From the NCBI GenBank assembly GCA_002441865.1, contig DJNY01000108.1, positions 1-10,815 of the forward strand: a stretch of DNA of 10,815 nucleotides, given 5' to 3'. A program made the position numbers and the translations under genes. Each line of letters begins with the position of its first letter. The first letter of the stretch is position 1. Under the pieces are notes generated by a model. It was not told the origin of the DNA. It saw only the letters and a program-made list of their open reading frames with translations, and ran no database searches. The stretch comes from Lachnospiraceae bacterium UBA6452. GTDB taxonomy: Bacteria; Bacillota; Clostridia; Lachnospirales; Lachnospiraceae. Below are positions 1 to 6,128 of this stretch, in pieces.

Positions 1-854
1 ACATTCTTTTCCAGAACACGGACAAAATACTCATCTGCATAGTATTTGTCATATACTGCCTTGATCTCCTCATAAGTTGGAAGAGAGCCATCTGCCTTTT
101 TGGTCAGCGTTGCATATTCCGTCACTAAAATACCTCTGTTCATCGGAACAAGATGCGGTGTAAAGTTTACAAGAATCTCTTTTCCTGCTGCATAGCCAAG
201 CTGCTCCTCGATCTCCGGTGTATGTCTGTGTGTAGCAACACCGTATGCTTTGATATTTTCATTGACTTCACAGTACAGATTGTTTACCTTTGCACCTCTG
301 CCCGCTCCGGATGTACCGCTCTTTGCATCGATGATCAGTGTCTGCGGATCGATCAGTCCTTCCTTGACAAGCGGATACGCTGTCAGGATCGAGCAGGTTG
401 TATAGCAGCCCGGATTGGCAACCAGTCTTGCGCCCTTCGTCTTTTCCCTGTTGATCTCGCACAGTCCGTAAACAGCTTCCTCAATATACTGTGGTGCCTT
501 ATGGGTAATGCCATACCACTTTTCATATACGGATACATCTTTGATACGGAAGTCCGCACTCAGATCGATGATCTTTGTCCGGCTTAAAATAGAATCGTTG
601 ATCACGGAAGCACAAAAGCCCTGCGGCGTTGCGGTAAAGATCACATCCACCTGCTTTGCCAGTTCTTCCATATTATCATCAAGGCATGTATCCTCCACAA
701 GCTGGAACATATTGCCGTATACACTTGCGTATTTCTGATCGATATAGCTGCGTGAGCCATACCATTTGATTTCTACCTCTTTATGCTGCAAAAGCAGTCT
801 GACGAGCTCACCTCCCGCATAACCGGTTGCGCCGATGATTCCTGCTTTGATCAT
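1..854 (-). CDS. argC: N-acetyl-gamma-glutamyl-phosphate reductase, 3' end outside the window
   Basis: This cytoplasmic enzyme makes the third step of arginine synthesis: NADPH-dependent reduction of N-acetylglutamyl phosphate to the semialdehyde. The reverse-strand reading starts at ATG 854-852 with MIKAGIIGATGYAGGELVR, the N-terminal nucleotide-binding loop (GxxGxxG-type) typical of ArgC. The catalytic cysteine lies in NPGCYTT at residue 150 (codon 407-405). DLSADFR near residue 97 and the downstream KSGTSGAGR stretch are also family-like. About 284 codons are visible; the family is usually near 345 residues, so roughly 60 C-terminal residues lie beyond base 1. GGGAG sits ahead of the start with good spacing. 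The gene is divergent from argG, fitting an arginine cluster; argJ, argB or argD may follow outside the window, which is inference. It is not in the supplied short ORFs only because its stop is off-window. Confidence 0.95.
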   Translation of the reverse strand, partial: MIKAGIIGATGYAGGELVRLLLQHKEVEIKWYGSRSYIDQKYASVYGNMFQLVEDTCLDDNMEELAKQVDVIFTATPQGFCASVINDSILSRTKIIDLSADFRIKDVSVYEKWYGITHKAPQYIEEAVYGLCEINREKTKGARLVANPGCYTTCSILTAYPLVKEGLIDPQTLIIDAKSGTSGAGRGAKVNNLYCEVNENIKAYGVATHRHTPEIEEQLGYAAGKEILVNFTPHLVPMNRGILVTEYATLTKKADGSLPTYEEIKAVYDKYYADEYFVRVLEKN

Positions 855-937
855 ATTTCATTTCTCCCTTCTGTTACATATCTTATATATCTTACTTCAA
901 ATCTGTCATTCCTTCAATCCGTTTTTTGTCCTGACGT

Positions 938-1046
938 CGTATAATTATACGTCTGTAGTGTATAATATGCAATAGTTTTTTCATAATATGCACATTTTTA
1001 CGCATTATTCATCGTTTTATGCATATTTTCATACTTGCATTATGCA
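938..1046. promoter_or_regulatory. Putative ArgR-type operator array between argC and argG
   Basis: The palindrome CGTATAATTATACG (938-951) resembles the core of an ARG box (TGNATWWWWATNCA), differing only at the outermost base of each arm. To its right are half-site-like words: ATGCA at 967, 988, 1019 and 1042, ATTCA at 1007, and TGCAT at 1036. The block ATAATATGCA occurs at 962 and again at 983, a 21-base step or about two helical turns. The pair TGCAT-T-ATGCA (1036-1046) overlaps the argG -35 box. Control by an arginine repressor is inferred from the flanking genes and AT-rich dyads; the regulator gene is not in the window. Confidence 0.5.
944..972 (-). promoter_or_regulatory. argC promoter
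   Basis: On the reverse strand TTGCAT (972-967) is followed after exactly 17 bases by a perfect TATAAT (949-944), a strong sigma-A promoter about 90 bases ahead of the argC start. The -10 box lies inside a 14-bp perfect palindrome (938-951), so a protein bound there would block the promoter. Confidence 0.75.
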
Positions 1047-1063
1047 CTTTTATGTTGTATATT
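1035..1063 (+). promoter_or_regulatory. argG promoter
   Basis: TTGCAT (1035-1040), a 17-base spacer and TATATT (1058-1063) form a good sigma-A promoter. The predicted transcript begins near 1070, about 37 bases ahead of the chosen argG ATG and downstream of the ATG at 1035. That argues against the longer reading frame starting at 1035. Confidence 0.7.
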
Positions 1064-1106
1064 AGTTGCAGAACTTACAATACATACCTATGGAGGCATA
1101 TTAATT

Positions 1107-2336
1107 ATGAGAGAAAAAGTTGTTTTAGCGTACTCAGGCGGGCTTGATACAACAGCCATTATTCCCTGGTTAAAAGAAAATTACGATTACGATGTTGTCT
1201 GCTGCTGTATCGACTGCGGACAGGGCAATGAGCTGGACGGTCTTGACGAAAGAGCCAAACTTGCCGGTGCTGAAAAATTATACATTGAAGATCTGACAGA
1301 TGAATTCTGTGATCACTATATCGTACCTTGCGTACAGGCACATGCTGTTTATGAAAACAAATATTTACTTGGTACTTCCATGGCTCGTCCTGCTATCGCA
1401 AAGAAGCTTGTTGAGATCGCCCGTAAGGAAAACGCTGTTGCGATCTGCCACGGTGCAACAGGAAAAGGAAATGACCAGATCCGTTTTGAGCTTGGTATCA
1501 AAGCACTGGCTCCTGACCTGAAGATCATTGCTCCATGGAGAAATGACAAGTGGAAATTACAGTCCCGTGAAGACGAGATCGAATACTGCAAGCAGCATGG
1601 CATCCATCTTCCATTCTCTGAAGATAACTCCTACAGCCGTGACCGTAACATCTGGCACATCAGCCATGAAGGTCTGGAACTGGAAGATCCTGCAAATGAG
1701 CCAAATTATGAGCATCTGCTTGTTCTTGGTACCACACCTGAAAAAGCACCTGATGAAGGTGAATATGTAACAATGACATTTGAAGGCGGTGTACCGAAGA
1801 GTGTCAACGGAAAAGAAATGAAGGTTTCCGATATCATCCGTACGCTGAATGCATTAGGCGGCAAGCATGGTATCGGTATCGTAGATATCGTTGAAAACCG
1901 CGTAGTTGGTATGAAGAGCCGTGGTGTATATGAAACACCTGGCGGAACAATCCTGTATGAAGCACATCAGCAGCTTGAGGAACTGATCCTTGACCGTGAT
2001 GTTTACCGTGCAAAGAAGGATATGGGAAATCTGTTTTCACAGGTCGTTTACGAGGGAAAATGGTTCTCACCGCTTCGTGAAGCAGCACAGGCATTTATCG
2101 AGAGCACACAGAAGTATGTAACAGGTGAAGTAAAATTCAAACTTTACAAAGGCAACATCATCAAAGCTGGTACAACTTCTCCATATTCTCTATACAATGA
2201 AAGCATTGCAAGTTTTACAACCGGTGATATGTATGACCATCATGATGCAGAAGGCTTTATCAATCTGTTTGGTCTTTCTACAAAAGTTCGCGCTATGAAG
2301 ATGCTGGAAGTACAGAATAAGAAGAACGATAAATAA
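1107..2336 (+). CDS. argG: Argininosuccinate synthase
   Basis: ArgG condenses citrulline and aspartate, using ATP, to argininosuccinate, the penultimate step of arginine synthesis in the cytoplasm. With the ATG at 1107 the protein has 409 residues, normal for the family. The ATP-binding signature AYSGGLDTT lies at residues 8-16, and GATGKGNDQIRFE, around residue 115-130, is the conserved nucleotide/substrate segment. The frame is open back to an ATG at 1035, but that would add 24 residues before the family's normal N terminus and lies upstream of the predicted transcription start. TGGAGG at 1091-1096 serves the 1107 start. The gene is divergent from argC across a shared control region, and its stop is only 15 bases before the DUF1294 gene, so the two are probably co-transcribed. 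No missing residues or frameshifts were seen. Confidence 0.97.
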   Translation: MREKVVLAYSGGLDTTAIIPWLKENYDYDVVCCCIDCGQGNELDGLDERAKLAGAEKLYIEDLTDEFCDHYIVPCVQAHAVYENKYLLGTSMARPAIAKKLVEIARKENAVAICHGATGKGNDQIRFELGIKALAPDLKIIAPWRNDKWKLQSREDEIEYCKQHGIHLPFSEDNSYSRDRNIWHISHEGLELEDPANEPNYEHLLVLGTTPEKAPDEGEYVTMTFEGGVPKSVNGKEMKVSDIIRTLNALGGKHGIGIVDIVENRVVGMKSRGVYETPGGTILYEAHQQLEELILDRDVYRAKKDMGNLFSQVVYEGKWFSPLREAAQAFIESTQKYVTGEVKFKLYKGNIIKAGTTSPYSLYNESIASFTTGDMYDHHDAEGFINLFGLSTKVRAMKMLEVQNKKNDK

Positions 2337-2351
2337 TTTTCTGAGGTCAGT

Positions 2352-2645
2352 ATGAGTGTATACACAATCATCATTACCTATGTTATTATGATCAATCTGA
2401 TCGCCTTTTTCCTGATGGGTCTGGATAAATGGAAAGCCCGGAAAAGGGCATGGCGGATTCCGGAAGTCACCCTGTTTCTGTTTGCCGTCTTCGGTGGCAG
2501 TATCGGCAGTATCCTCGGTATGTTCCTCTTCCATCATAAGACCCGCCACTGGTACTTCTTATACGGATTGCCACTGATCTTATGTGTGCAGCTTCTGCTC
2601 ATTTATCTGATCTGGCATTCCCCTATTGAGATTGGGATTTTATAA
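2352..2645 (+). CDS. DUF1294 small membrane protein
   Basis: This 97-residue protein has three predicted membrane segments (about residues 4-22, 38-58 and 68-88). The family pattern MGLDKWKARKRAWRIPE (22-38) is followed by a glycine-rich helix (GGSIGSILGMFLF) and HHKTRHWYF, matching DUF1294. The biochemical function of this family is not known to me. A weak GAGG lies five bases ahead of the ATG. The gene starts 15 bases after the argG stop, so it probably shares the argG transcript, although nothing in the sequence ties it to arginine metabolism. It ends with tandem stops TAATAA that run straight into a stem-loop. Confidence 0.85.
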   Translation: MSVYTIIITYVIMINLIAFFLMGLDKWKARKRAWRIPEVTLFLFAVFGGSIGSILGMFLFHHKTRHWYFLYGLPLILCVQLLLIYLIWHSPIEIGIL

Positions 2646-2684
2646 TAACACGGAGTCATGCGCTGCATGGCTCCGCCTGTTATT
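2644..2684 (+). terminator. Stem-loop at the end of the argG-DUF1294 unit (possible terminator)
   Basis: An 11-bp stem, CGGAGTCATGC (2651-2661) with GCATGGCTCCG (2665-2675), one G-U pair and a three-base loop, is extended by AATAACA (2644-2650) pairing with TGTTATT (2678-2684) across a CC bulge. The hairpin overlaps the tandem stop codons. The T-rich part is absorbed in the outer stem and is weak, so termination here is likely but not certain. Confidence 0.5.
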
Positions 2685-2686
2685 CA

Positions 2687-2732
2687 CCAATACGATGAGG
2701 CTGCATAATGCTTTGCAAGCAAAGCATTACAT
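2687..2732. repeat. 46-bp intergenic repeat, copy 1
   Basis: This is identical over 46 bases to 2768-2813, 81 bases downstream. It holds an 11-bp perfect inverted repeat, TAATGCTTTGC (2706-2716) and GCAAAGCATTA (2719-2729), and begins with ATACGATGAGG (2690-2700), which is complementary to 2742-2752. It looks like a REP/BIME-type palindromic intergenic element; no transposase is nearby. Confidence 0.8.
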
Positions 2733-2741
2733 AAACGGGAA

Positions 2742-2772
2742 CCTCATCGTATGCAAAATTGGCTTCGCCAAT
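2742..2772. repeat. Inverted segment and hairpin between the two repeat copies
   Basis: CCTCATCGTAT (2742-2752) is the exact reverse complement of ATACGATGAGG found in both flanking copies (2690-2700 and 2771-2781), so it can pair with either but not both. It is followed by a small hairpin, ATTGGC-TTC-GCCAAT (2758-2772), whose right arm overlaps the start of copy 2. The arrangement is unit, partial inverted unit, unit. Confidence 0.7.
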
Positions 2773-2813
2773 ACGATGAGGCTGCATAATGCTTTGCAAG
2801 CAAAGCATTACAT
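2768..2813. repeat. 46-bp intergenic repeat, copy 2
   Basis: This second exact copy of 2687-2732 carries the same 11-bp inverted repeat (2787-2797 with 2800-2810). It ends just before the TAGGAGGG ribosome-binding site of the LytTR regulator (2815-2822). If transcribed, the hairpin sits in the 5' leader and could influence translation or message stability; that role is inference. Confidence 0.8.
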
Positions 2814-2828
2814 TTAGGAGGGTTACAT

Positions 2829-3545
2829 ATGCATATTGCAGTTTTAGCAGACAATGTTGCAGACCGCAGGCAGACGGAACGTCTTTTAGACCGTGCCAAC
2901 AGCGCGCTTGCGTCTGAAATCGGAACGCTTTACGTGGATTCGTTCGGTGATGAATCCTCTTTTTTACCTGTCTGTATGAAATATGACCTTTTCCTTTTAG
3001 ATATCGATCATAATATGGCACATTGCATGGAGATCGTTACAAAGCTGCAGGAGTTGTCTGCTCCGGGCATGATCGTTGTCTGTAAAGATGCTGCTGAGCC
3101 ATATCGCCGTGAAAATGCCATCCAGCATCTCTATACGCTGGATAAACCTATTCTTACCGCACCACTTCATAAACTACTGCGTGATATACAGCAGGAAATC
3201 GAATCCCAAAAGCAAAACCTGACACTGATCGAGATCCGTGATATCGAGCATACCCATTTTGTGTCCAAAGATGATATTATCTATGCCCAGTGCTTTGAAA
3301 AGGAACACCGGGTTCATTATGTTTTTGATCACCATGATGCCATTGATATTATCGGTAACATGGATGATATTTACCGTTGTCTTGGCGATCATGCTGAGTT
3401 CCAGATATTTGGCAGGGACTACGTGGTCAACCGGAATCATGTCCGCAGCCATACAAAAAAGAGCATTCAGCTCTCAAACGGTGAGACACTGACCTGCTCT
3501 TCTCTTCAAAATCTTCCTCTGATCGGAAAACTGTTATTCTCTTAA
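2829..3545 (+). CDS. LytTR-family response regulator with divergent receiver domain
   Basis: This 238-residue, predicted cytoplasmic DNA-binding regulator has a receiver-like domain (about 1-120) followed by a LytTR domain (about 133-236). In the receiver, D58 in YDLFLLDID fits the phosphorylation site, K106-P107 in LDKPI fits the conserved lysine, and D8 is kept, but the usual second acidic residue is N9. The C-terminal part shows the LytTR pattern, including YVVNRNHVRS and the preceding FQIFGRDY strand. The ATG at 2829 has a strong GGAGGG six bases upstream. No histidine kinase lies in the window, so the partner is unknown; family members often control peptide, bacteriocin or virulence genes, but no target is evident here. 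No convincing promoter was seen in the repeat-filled leader. Confidence 0.8.
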   Translation: MHIAVLADNVADRRQTERLLDRANSALASEIGTLYVDSFGDESSFLPVCMKYDLFLLDIDHNMAHCMEIVTKLQELSAPGMIVVCKDAAEPYRRENAIQHLYTLDKPILTAPLHKLLRDIQQEIESQKQNLTLIEIRDIEHTHFVSKDDIIYAQCFEKEHRVHYVFDHHDAIDIIGNMDDIYRCLGDHAEFQIFGRDYVVNRNHVRSHTKKSIQLSNGETLTCSSLQNLPLIGKLLFS

Positions 3546-3586
3546 TTTCGTGACCTGTCACATATGCTGCAGCTCTTTCAGTCCAT

Positions 3587-4429
3587 TTACACAGTCACAA
3601 TAATGCCGCCGTCATTGGCATACATACTGCTGACCCCCGCTGTATCCATGATCAGGATTTTCTGAAAGTCCGCCTTTTTGCAGATGATCTCCTTAAACTT
3701 TTCCGCTCTTTCCGGGCAGTTGCAGTGTGTGATCATCAATGTTTTTTTCTGCAGATCCGTTTTATCTCCCAGTATAATGTCTGCCATCCTGGCAAGCGCT
3801 TTTTTCATACCGATCGCCTGTCCCCGCTGCACAATATTGCCATCATCCGTAGAGCCCATGACCGGCTTTACTGCAAGTGTGGATGCAACAAAGGCCTTTA
3901 CCCTGGAAAGTCTGCCGTTCTTTCTGAGCGTATCCAGATCATCCAGTACAAAATACGTGGTCAGTTCATCCCTGAACTTCTCTGCCAGCGGTACGATCTC
4001 TTCAAAGGATTTTCCCTCTTCTGCAAGACTGCTGATATAAAACGCGATCTGTGTCTCCCCACAGGAAGCGGAACAGGAATCAAATACATGGATCTTCTTA
4101 TGGGGATCCTTTTCCAGATACATGCTCCGTGCCAGATAAGCGCTGTTATAACTGCCACTCAGATTTCCGGACAGCGTTACAACGTAGATATCTTCTGCCT
4201 CACAGGTAAACGCCTGCATATAGCGTTCCGGTGACGGACATGCCGACTTCGGGCAGGTCGGGCTGGCCGCTACTTTCTGCAGAAATGCCTTCTGGTCAAA
4301 GGTCTCATCATCCCACATTCTTTCTTCGCCCACCTGTAATTCCAGCGGTACGATCTCATATCTGTTATCTGTTTTTAATTGCTCCGGTAATTCTCCACAG
4401 CTATCCAGCACAATTTTGTAGCTCATCAT
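3587..4429 (-). CDS. DegV family fatty-acid-binding protein (FakB-like)
   Basis: The product is a 280-residue cytoplasmic protein. DegV/FakB proteins bind a fatty acid and, in Firmicutes, present it to the kinase FakA for phosphorylation; specificity cannot be read here. Visible motifs are VLDSCGELP (7-15), KSACPSPERY near 61-70 (usually KTSQP), LSGNLSGSYNSA, VFDSCSASCGE, LDTLRKNGRLSR and LAVKPVM, in the family's order and at the usual length. There are two adjacent start codons, 4429 and 4426. GGAGG ends three bases before the first and six before the second, so the second (279 residues) is the better spaced start. The gene is monocistronic, converging on the LytTR gene with no strong terminator in the 41-base gap apart from a weak GTGAC-CT-GTCAC dyad at 3550-3561. 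No fakA is nearby. Confidence 0.88.
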   Translation of the reverse strand: MMSYKIVLDSCGELPEQLKTDNRYEIVPLELQVGEERMWDDETFDQKAFLQKVAASPTCPKSACPSPERYMQAFTCEAEDIYVVTLSGNLSGSYNSAYLARSMYLEKDPHKKIHVFDSCSASCGETQIAFYISSLAEEGKSFEEIVPLAEKFRDELTTYFVLDDLDTLRKNGRLSRVKAFVASTLAVKPVMGSTDDGNIVQRGQAIGMKKALARMADIILGDKTDLQKKTLMITHCNCPERAEKFKEIICKKADFQKILIMDTAGVSSMYANDGGIIVTV

Positions 4430-4444
4430 TTTCCTCCGATTACC

Positions 4445-4474
4445 ATGTAGTTTTCATTACTACATAATATAGCA
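4445..4474 (-). promoter_or_regulatory. degV promoter with overlapping dyad operator
   Basis: On the reverse strand TGC followed by TATATT (4474-4466) forms an extended -10 element; the -35 is weak. Immediately downstream is a perfect dyad, ATGTAGT-N7-ACTACAT (4445-4465), which would cover the transcription start. That is the position expected of a repressor site. The repressor is unknown. Confidence 0.5.
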
Positions 4475-4538
4475 CATATTACGTCATTTGCATAGACCCA
4501 ATATCACATTTAACCGTTTTGTTAACGCAATAAAATTT

Positions 4539-4567
4539 TTGACCATTACAATATTTTATATTACAAT
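4539..4567 (+). promoter_or_regulatory. Promoter of the DUF5721-like gene
   Basis: TTGACC (4539-4544), a 17-base spacer and TACAAT (4562-4567) form a clear sigma-A promoter ahead of the gene at 4614. ATTACAATAT occurs twice, at 4545 and 4560, with the second copy containing the -10 box. The leader is about 40 bases. Confidence 0.7.
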
Positions 4568-4613
4568 ATCAGTAAAATATTCGTTTGGGGATTGAAATCA
4601 GAAAGGATTTTTT

Positions 4614-5108
4614 ATGATCGCATTACAGATTCAGGACAAAAAAAAGATGCTGCATGTACTTTTGGAAAGCACATCTTTTGATACATTTCTGATGCAGGAG
4701 GCTTCTGTGATCCGGGACAGTTCCCTCTTTTTAGAAGGCCGGATCCATCCCGGATATCATCCGCAGCAGGATCTGCCCACACAGCCGGAAATCACCGACT
4801 TTGTTCCGTGGCACACTGTCAGAGCATTACTGGCATCCTATATTGGTAAAGAATTTCCGCTTTCCTTTAAATTTGTACTGCAGGCGCCCGTTGCCTACAC
4901 GCAGAACCTGCTTAAAAATGCCGCTTTTACCGGTGATCCATCTGCTGTAAAGGGTCTGATCCTGACCTTCCGCTACGAGCAGGAACACCTGACATGCCTT
5001 ACCGGCATTTCCCTGACTACTTTTTCCATGGACAAATCCATTGAAACGCTCTGGGATCAGGGGATTAAAAAAGCACTTGCCAATATGCAGATCGGATTTG
5101 AAGAATGA
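4614..5108 (+). CDS. DUF5721-like protein of unknown function
   Basis: A 164-residue soluble protein, starting MIALQIQDKKKMLHVLLES. There is no signal peptide, membrane segment or recognisable catalytic motif. The N-terminal pattern (MIALxIxDxKxxMxxLLxSxxFDxFLxxEA) and the length recall DUF5721, a family I know mainly from Lachnospiraceae; I cannot confirm this by search. The alternation of short strands (residues 36-44, 82-92 and 113-135) and a C-terminal helix suggests a compact alpha/beta fold, which is inference. AAAGGA (4602-4607) lies six bases ahead of the ATG. The gene has its own promoter and a terminator hairpin overlapping its stop, so it is a single-gene unit. It diverges from degV and converges on spoVAE. 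Confidence 0.7.
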   Translation: MIALQIQDKKKMLHVLLESTSFDTFLMQEASVIRDSSLFLEGRIHPGYHPQQDLPTQPEITDFVPWHTVRALLASYIGKEFPLSFKFVLQAPVAYTQNLLKNAAFTGDPSAVKGLILTFRYEQEHLTCLTGISLTTFSMDKSIETLWDQGIKKALANMQIGFEE

Positions 5109-5130
5109 TGCAGCTATTGCATCATTTTTT
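5104..5130 (+). terminator. Intrinsic terminator shared by convergent genes
   Basis: AATGATGCA (5104-5112), loop GCTAT and TGCATCATT (5118-5126) run into six T's (5125-5130), a good rho-independent terminator for the plus-strand gene. The left arm contains that gene's TGA (5106-5108) and the right arm contains the reverse-strand TGA of spoVAE (5124-5122). On the minus strand no T-run follows, so it should work mainly in one direction. Confidence 0.75.
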
Positions 5131-5478
5131 GATCTTGGAATGAAATACAAGACTTGCCAGATAACTCAGGATCAGTGCGCCGCTGCATCCGACTGCCCCC
5201 GCTTTAAAGCCGCCCATGAAGATCCCGAGAAAACCATATTCATCAACCGCTTCTTTGACACCTTTCATCAGTACATTTCCAAAACCAAGCAAGGGAACAC
5301 TGGCTCCTGCGCCCGCATATTCCGCAAACGGTTCATAAATACCGAAAAAGCTTAATACAGCACCGAGACAGACGATCAGCACCATGATCCTGCCCGGCAT
5401 CAGCTTTGTTTTTTCCAATAAAATCTGCGCAAGTGCGCAGATCAGACCTCCTACCCAGAATGCATTGATATATGACAT
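5122..5478 (-). CDS. spoVAE: Stage V sporulation protein AE
   Basis: SpoVAE is an inner-membrane component of the SpoVA channel, which moves dipicolinic acid into the forespore and releases it at germination. The 118-residue product has the usual length and sequence: MSYINAFWVGGLICALAQ, then KTKLMPGRIMV (24-34), FGIYEPFAEYAGAGASVPL and a glycine-rich final helix. Three to four membrane helices are predicted. Start ATG 5478 has GGAGG six bases upstream. It normally follows spoVAC and spoVAD directly, but here the upstream neighbour on the strand is ridA, with a terminator and a palindrome cluster between, and spoVAD is about 5 kb away. No clear sigma-A or forespore sigma-G promoter was found in the 200 bases ahead, so how it is transcribed is unclear. 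Its last codons (KIKK-stop) read through the T-tract of the opposing terminator. Confidence 0.93.
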   Translation of the reverse strand: MSYINAFWVGGLICALAQILLEKTKLMPGRIMVLIVCLGAVLSFFGIYEPFAEYAGAGASVPLLGFGNVLMKGVKEAVDEYGFLGIFMGGFKAGAVGCSGALILSYLASLVFHSKIKK

Positions 5479-5510
5479 ATGTTACCTCCTTTTTCATGCA
5501 TGACATTTTA

Positions 5511-5631
5511 AAGAATGTGCCTCGCCACATTCTTGCGCCGAGCGCGGTCGCTTGCGACATATTTCTTCTTCGCGCGAGTGCGCATCCTTGCGGAGCATTT
5601 TCATGTGATAGGAACTCCTATCACATGAAAA
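5511..5631. repeat. Cluster of short palindromes between ridA and spoVAE
   Basis: About 120 bases are packed with inverted repeats: AAGAATGTG-N6-CACATTCTT (5511-5534), GCGC-CGA-GCGC (5535-5545), GTCGC-TT-GCGAC (5547-5558), GCGC-GAGT-GCGC (5572-5583), and a perfect 16-bp inverted repeat with a two-base centre (5598-5613 and 5616-5631). The GC-rich middle contrasts with the flanks. It resembles a mobile palindromic intergenic repeat rather than a gene; I believe such elements recur in Lachnospiraceae genomes, but this is memory, not a search result. Confidence 0.7.
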
Positions 5632-5658
5632 AAGATGAGACATTTCTGTCTCATCTTT
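5628..5658 (-). terminator. ridA terminator
   Basis: Read on the minus strand, AAAGATGAGACA (5658-5647), a four-base loop and TGTCTCATCTTT (5642-5631) form a 12-bp perfect stem followed by more T's (to 5628). This is a strong rho-independent terminator just after the ridA stop. It should stop transcription before spoVAE. Confidence 0.8.
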
Positions 5659-5680
5659 AGGATTTCCATAAATGCATGAA

Positions 5681-6058
5681 TTATTCGCCAAGGTATGCGA
5701 TCACTTCTACCTCACATAACACATTCTTCGGTAATGTCTTTACTGCTACACAGCTTCTTGCCGGTTTTGAAGTAAAGTATTTTGCATAAATTTCATTGAA
5801 TGCACCAAAATCACCCATATCAGCGAGGAAGCAGCTTGTCTTTACGACCTTGCTGTAGTCAACGCCTGCTGCTGCGAGAAGATTTCCGATATTTTTCATA
5901 ACCTGCTCTGTCTGTGCTTCGATCGTTGCTTCTGCGATCTCACCTGTCTCCGGAATAATTGCGATCTGTCCGGATGCGAAGAAGAAATCTCCTGCGGTGA
6001 TGCCCTGTGAATATGGTCCGATTGCTGCCGGTGCTTTTTCTGTACTGATAACTTTCAT
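5681..6058 (-). CDS. ridA: RidA family reactive enamine/imine deaminase
   Basis: RidA proteins are small cytosolic trimers that hydrolyse reactive enamine/imine intermediates released by PLP enzymes such as threonine dehydratase, sparing other enzymes from damage. The 125-residue protein has the family's full length and landmarks: APAAIGPYSQ (9-18), FFASGQI (26-32), and R101 in KPARSCVAV, the arginine that binds the substrate carboxylate. E116 in LCEVEVIA fits the conserved glutamate. The start at 6058 is preceded by a purine-rich AGGAAAGGAAG site. It lies 70 bases downstream of the 77-residue gene on the same strand and might be read through from that operon or have its own promoter; a dyad (6095-6114) sits in the gap. 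It ends in a strong terminator. Confidence 0.92.
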   Translation of the reverse strand: MKVISTEKAPAAIGPYSQGITAGDFFFASGQIAIIPETGEIAEATIEAQTEQVMKNIGNLLAAAGVDYSKVVKTSCFLADMGDFGAFNEIYAKYFTSKPARSCVAVKTLPKNVLCEVEVIAYLGE

Positions 6059-6094
6059 GTCACTCTTCCTTTCCTACTGCAAAATTTATGTGTG

Positions 6095-6114
6095 ATAAGC
6101 ACTATGGTGCTTAT
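6095..6114. promoter_or_regulatory. Dyad between the 77-residue gene and ridA
   Basis: ATAAGCAC-TATG-GTGCTTAT is a perfect 8-bp inverted repeat in the 70-base gap. On the minus strand it is followed by CACACATAAATTTTGC, with only a short T-run, so it could be a weak terminator of the upstream operon or an operator for ridA. The sequence does not decide between these. Confidence 0.4.
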
Positions 6115-6128
6115 ACGTGCTATGTCTG

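Noticed and set aside
153..738. Plus-strand frames in the first 740 bases
   Set aside because: They are antisense shadows of argC, which reads through the whole stretch with catalytic and binding motifs.
1035..1106. Longer argG start at ATG 1035
   Set aside because: It lies on the promoter and upstream of the likely transcription start, lacks a ribosome-binding site, and adds 24 residues absent from the family; ATG 1107 has TGGAGG.
2687..2813. Two 46-bp repeats separated by 35 bases, as in a minimal CRISPR
   Set aside because: There are only two units, the spacer itself contains the inverse of the repeat, and no cas genes are present; a palindromic intergenic repeat fits better.
2680..3021. 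113-codon minus-strand frame and 63-codon plus-strand frame with an internal duplicated peptide
   Set aside because: The duplicated peptide only reflects translation of the 46-bp DNA repeat; the frames run into or oppose the LytTR gene.
5479..5630. Forespore (sigma-G type) promoter for spoVAE
   Set aside because: CATTCTT near 5534-5528 on the minus strand vaguely resembles a -10, but no matching -35 is found at the right distance and it belongs to a hairpin arm.
5494..5691. 65-codon minus-strand frame between ridA and spoVAE
   Set aside because: It runs through a terminator and the palindrome cluster, overlaps the end of ridA, and its charged, low-complexity product follows from the GC-rich palindromes.
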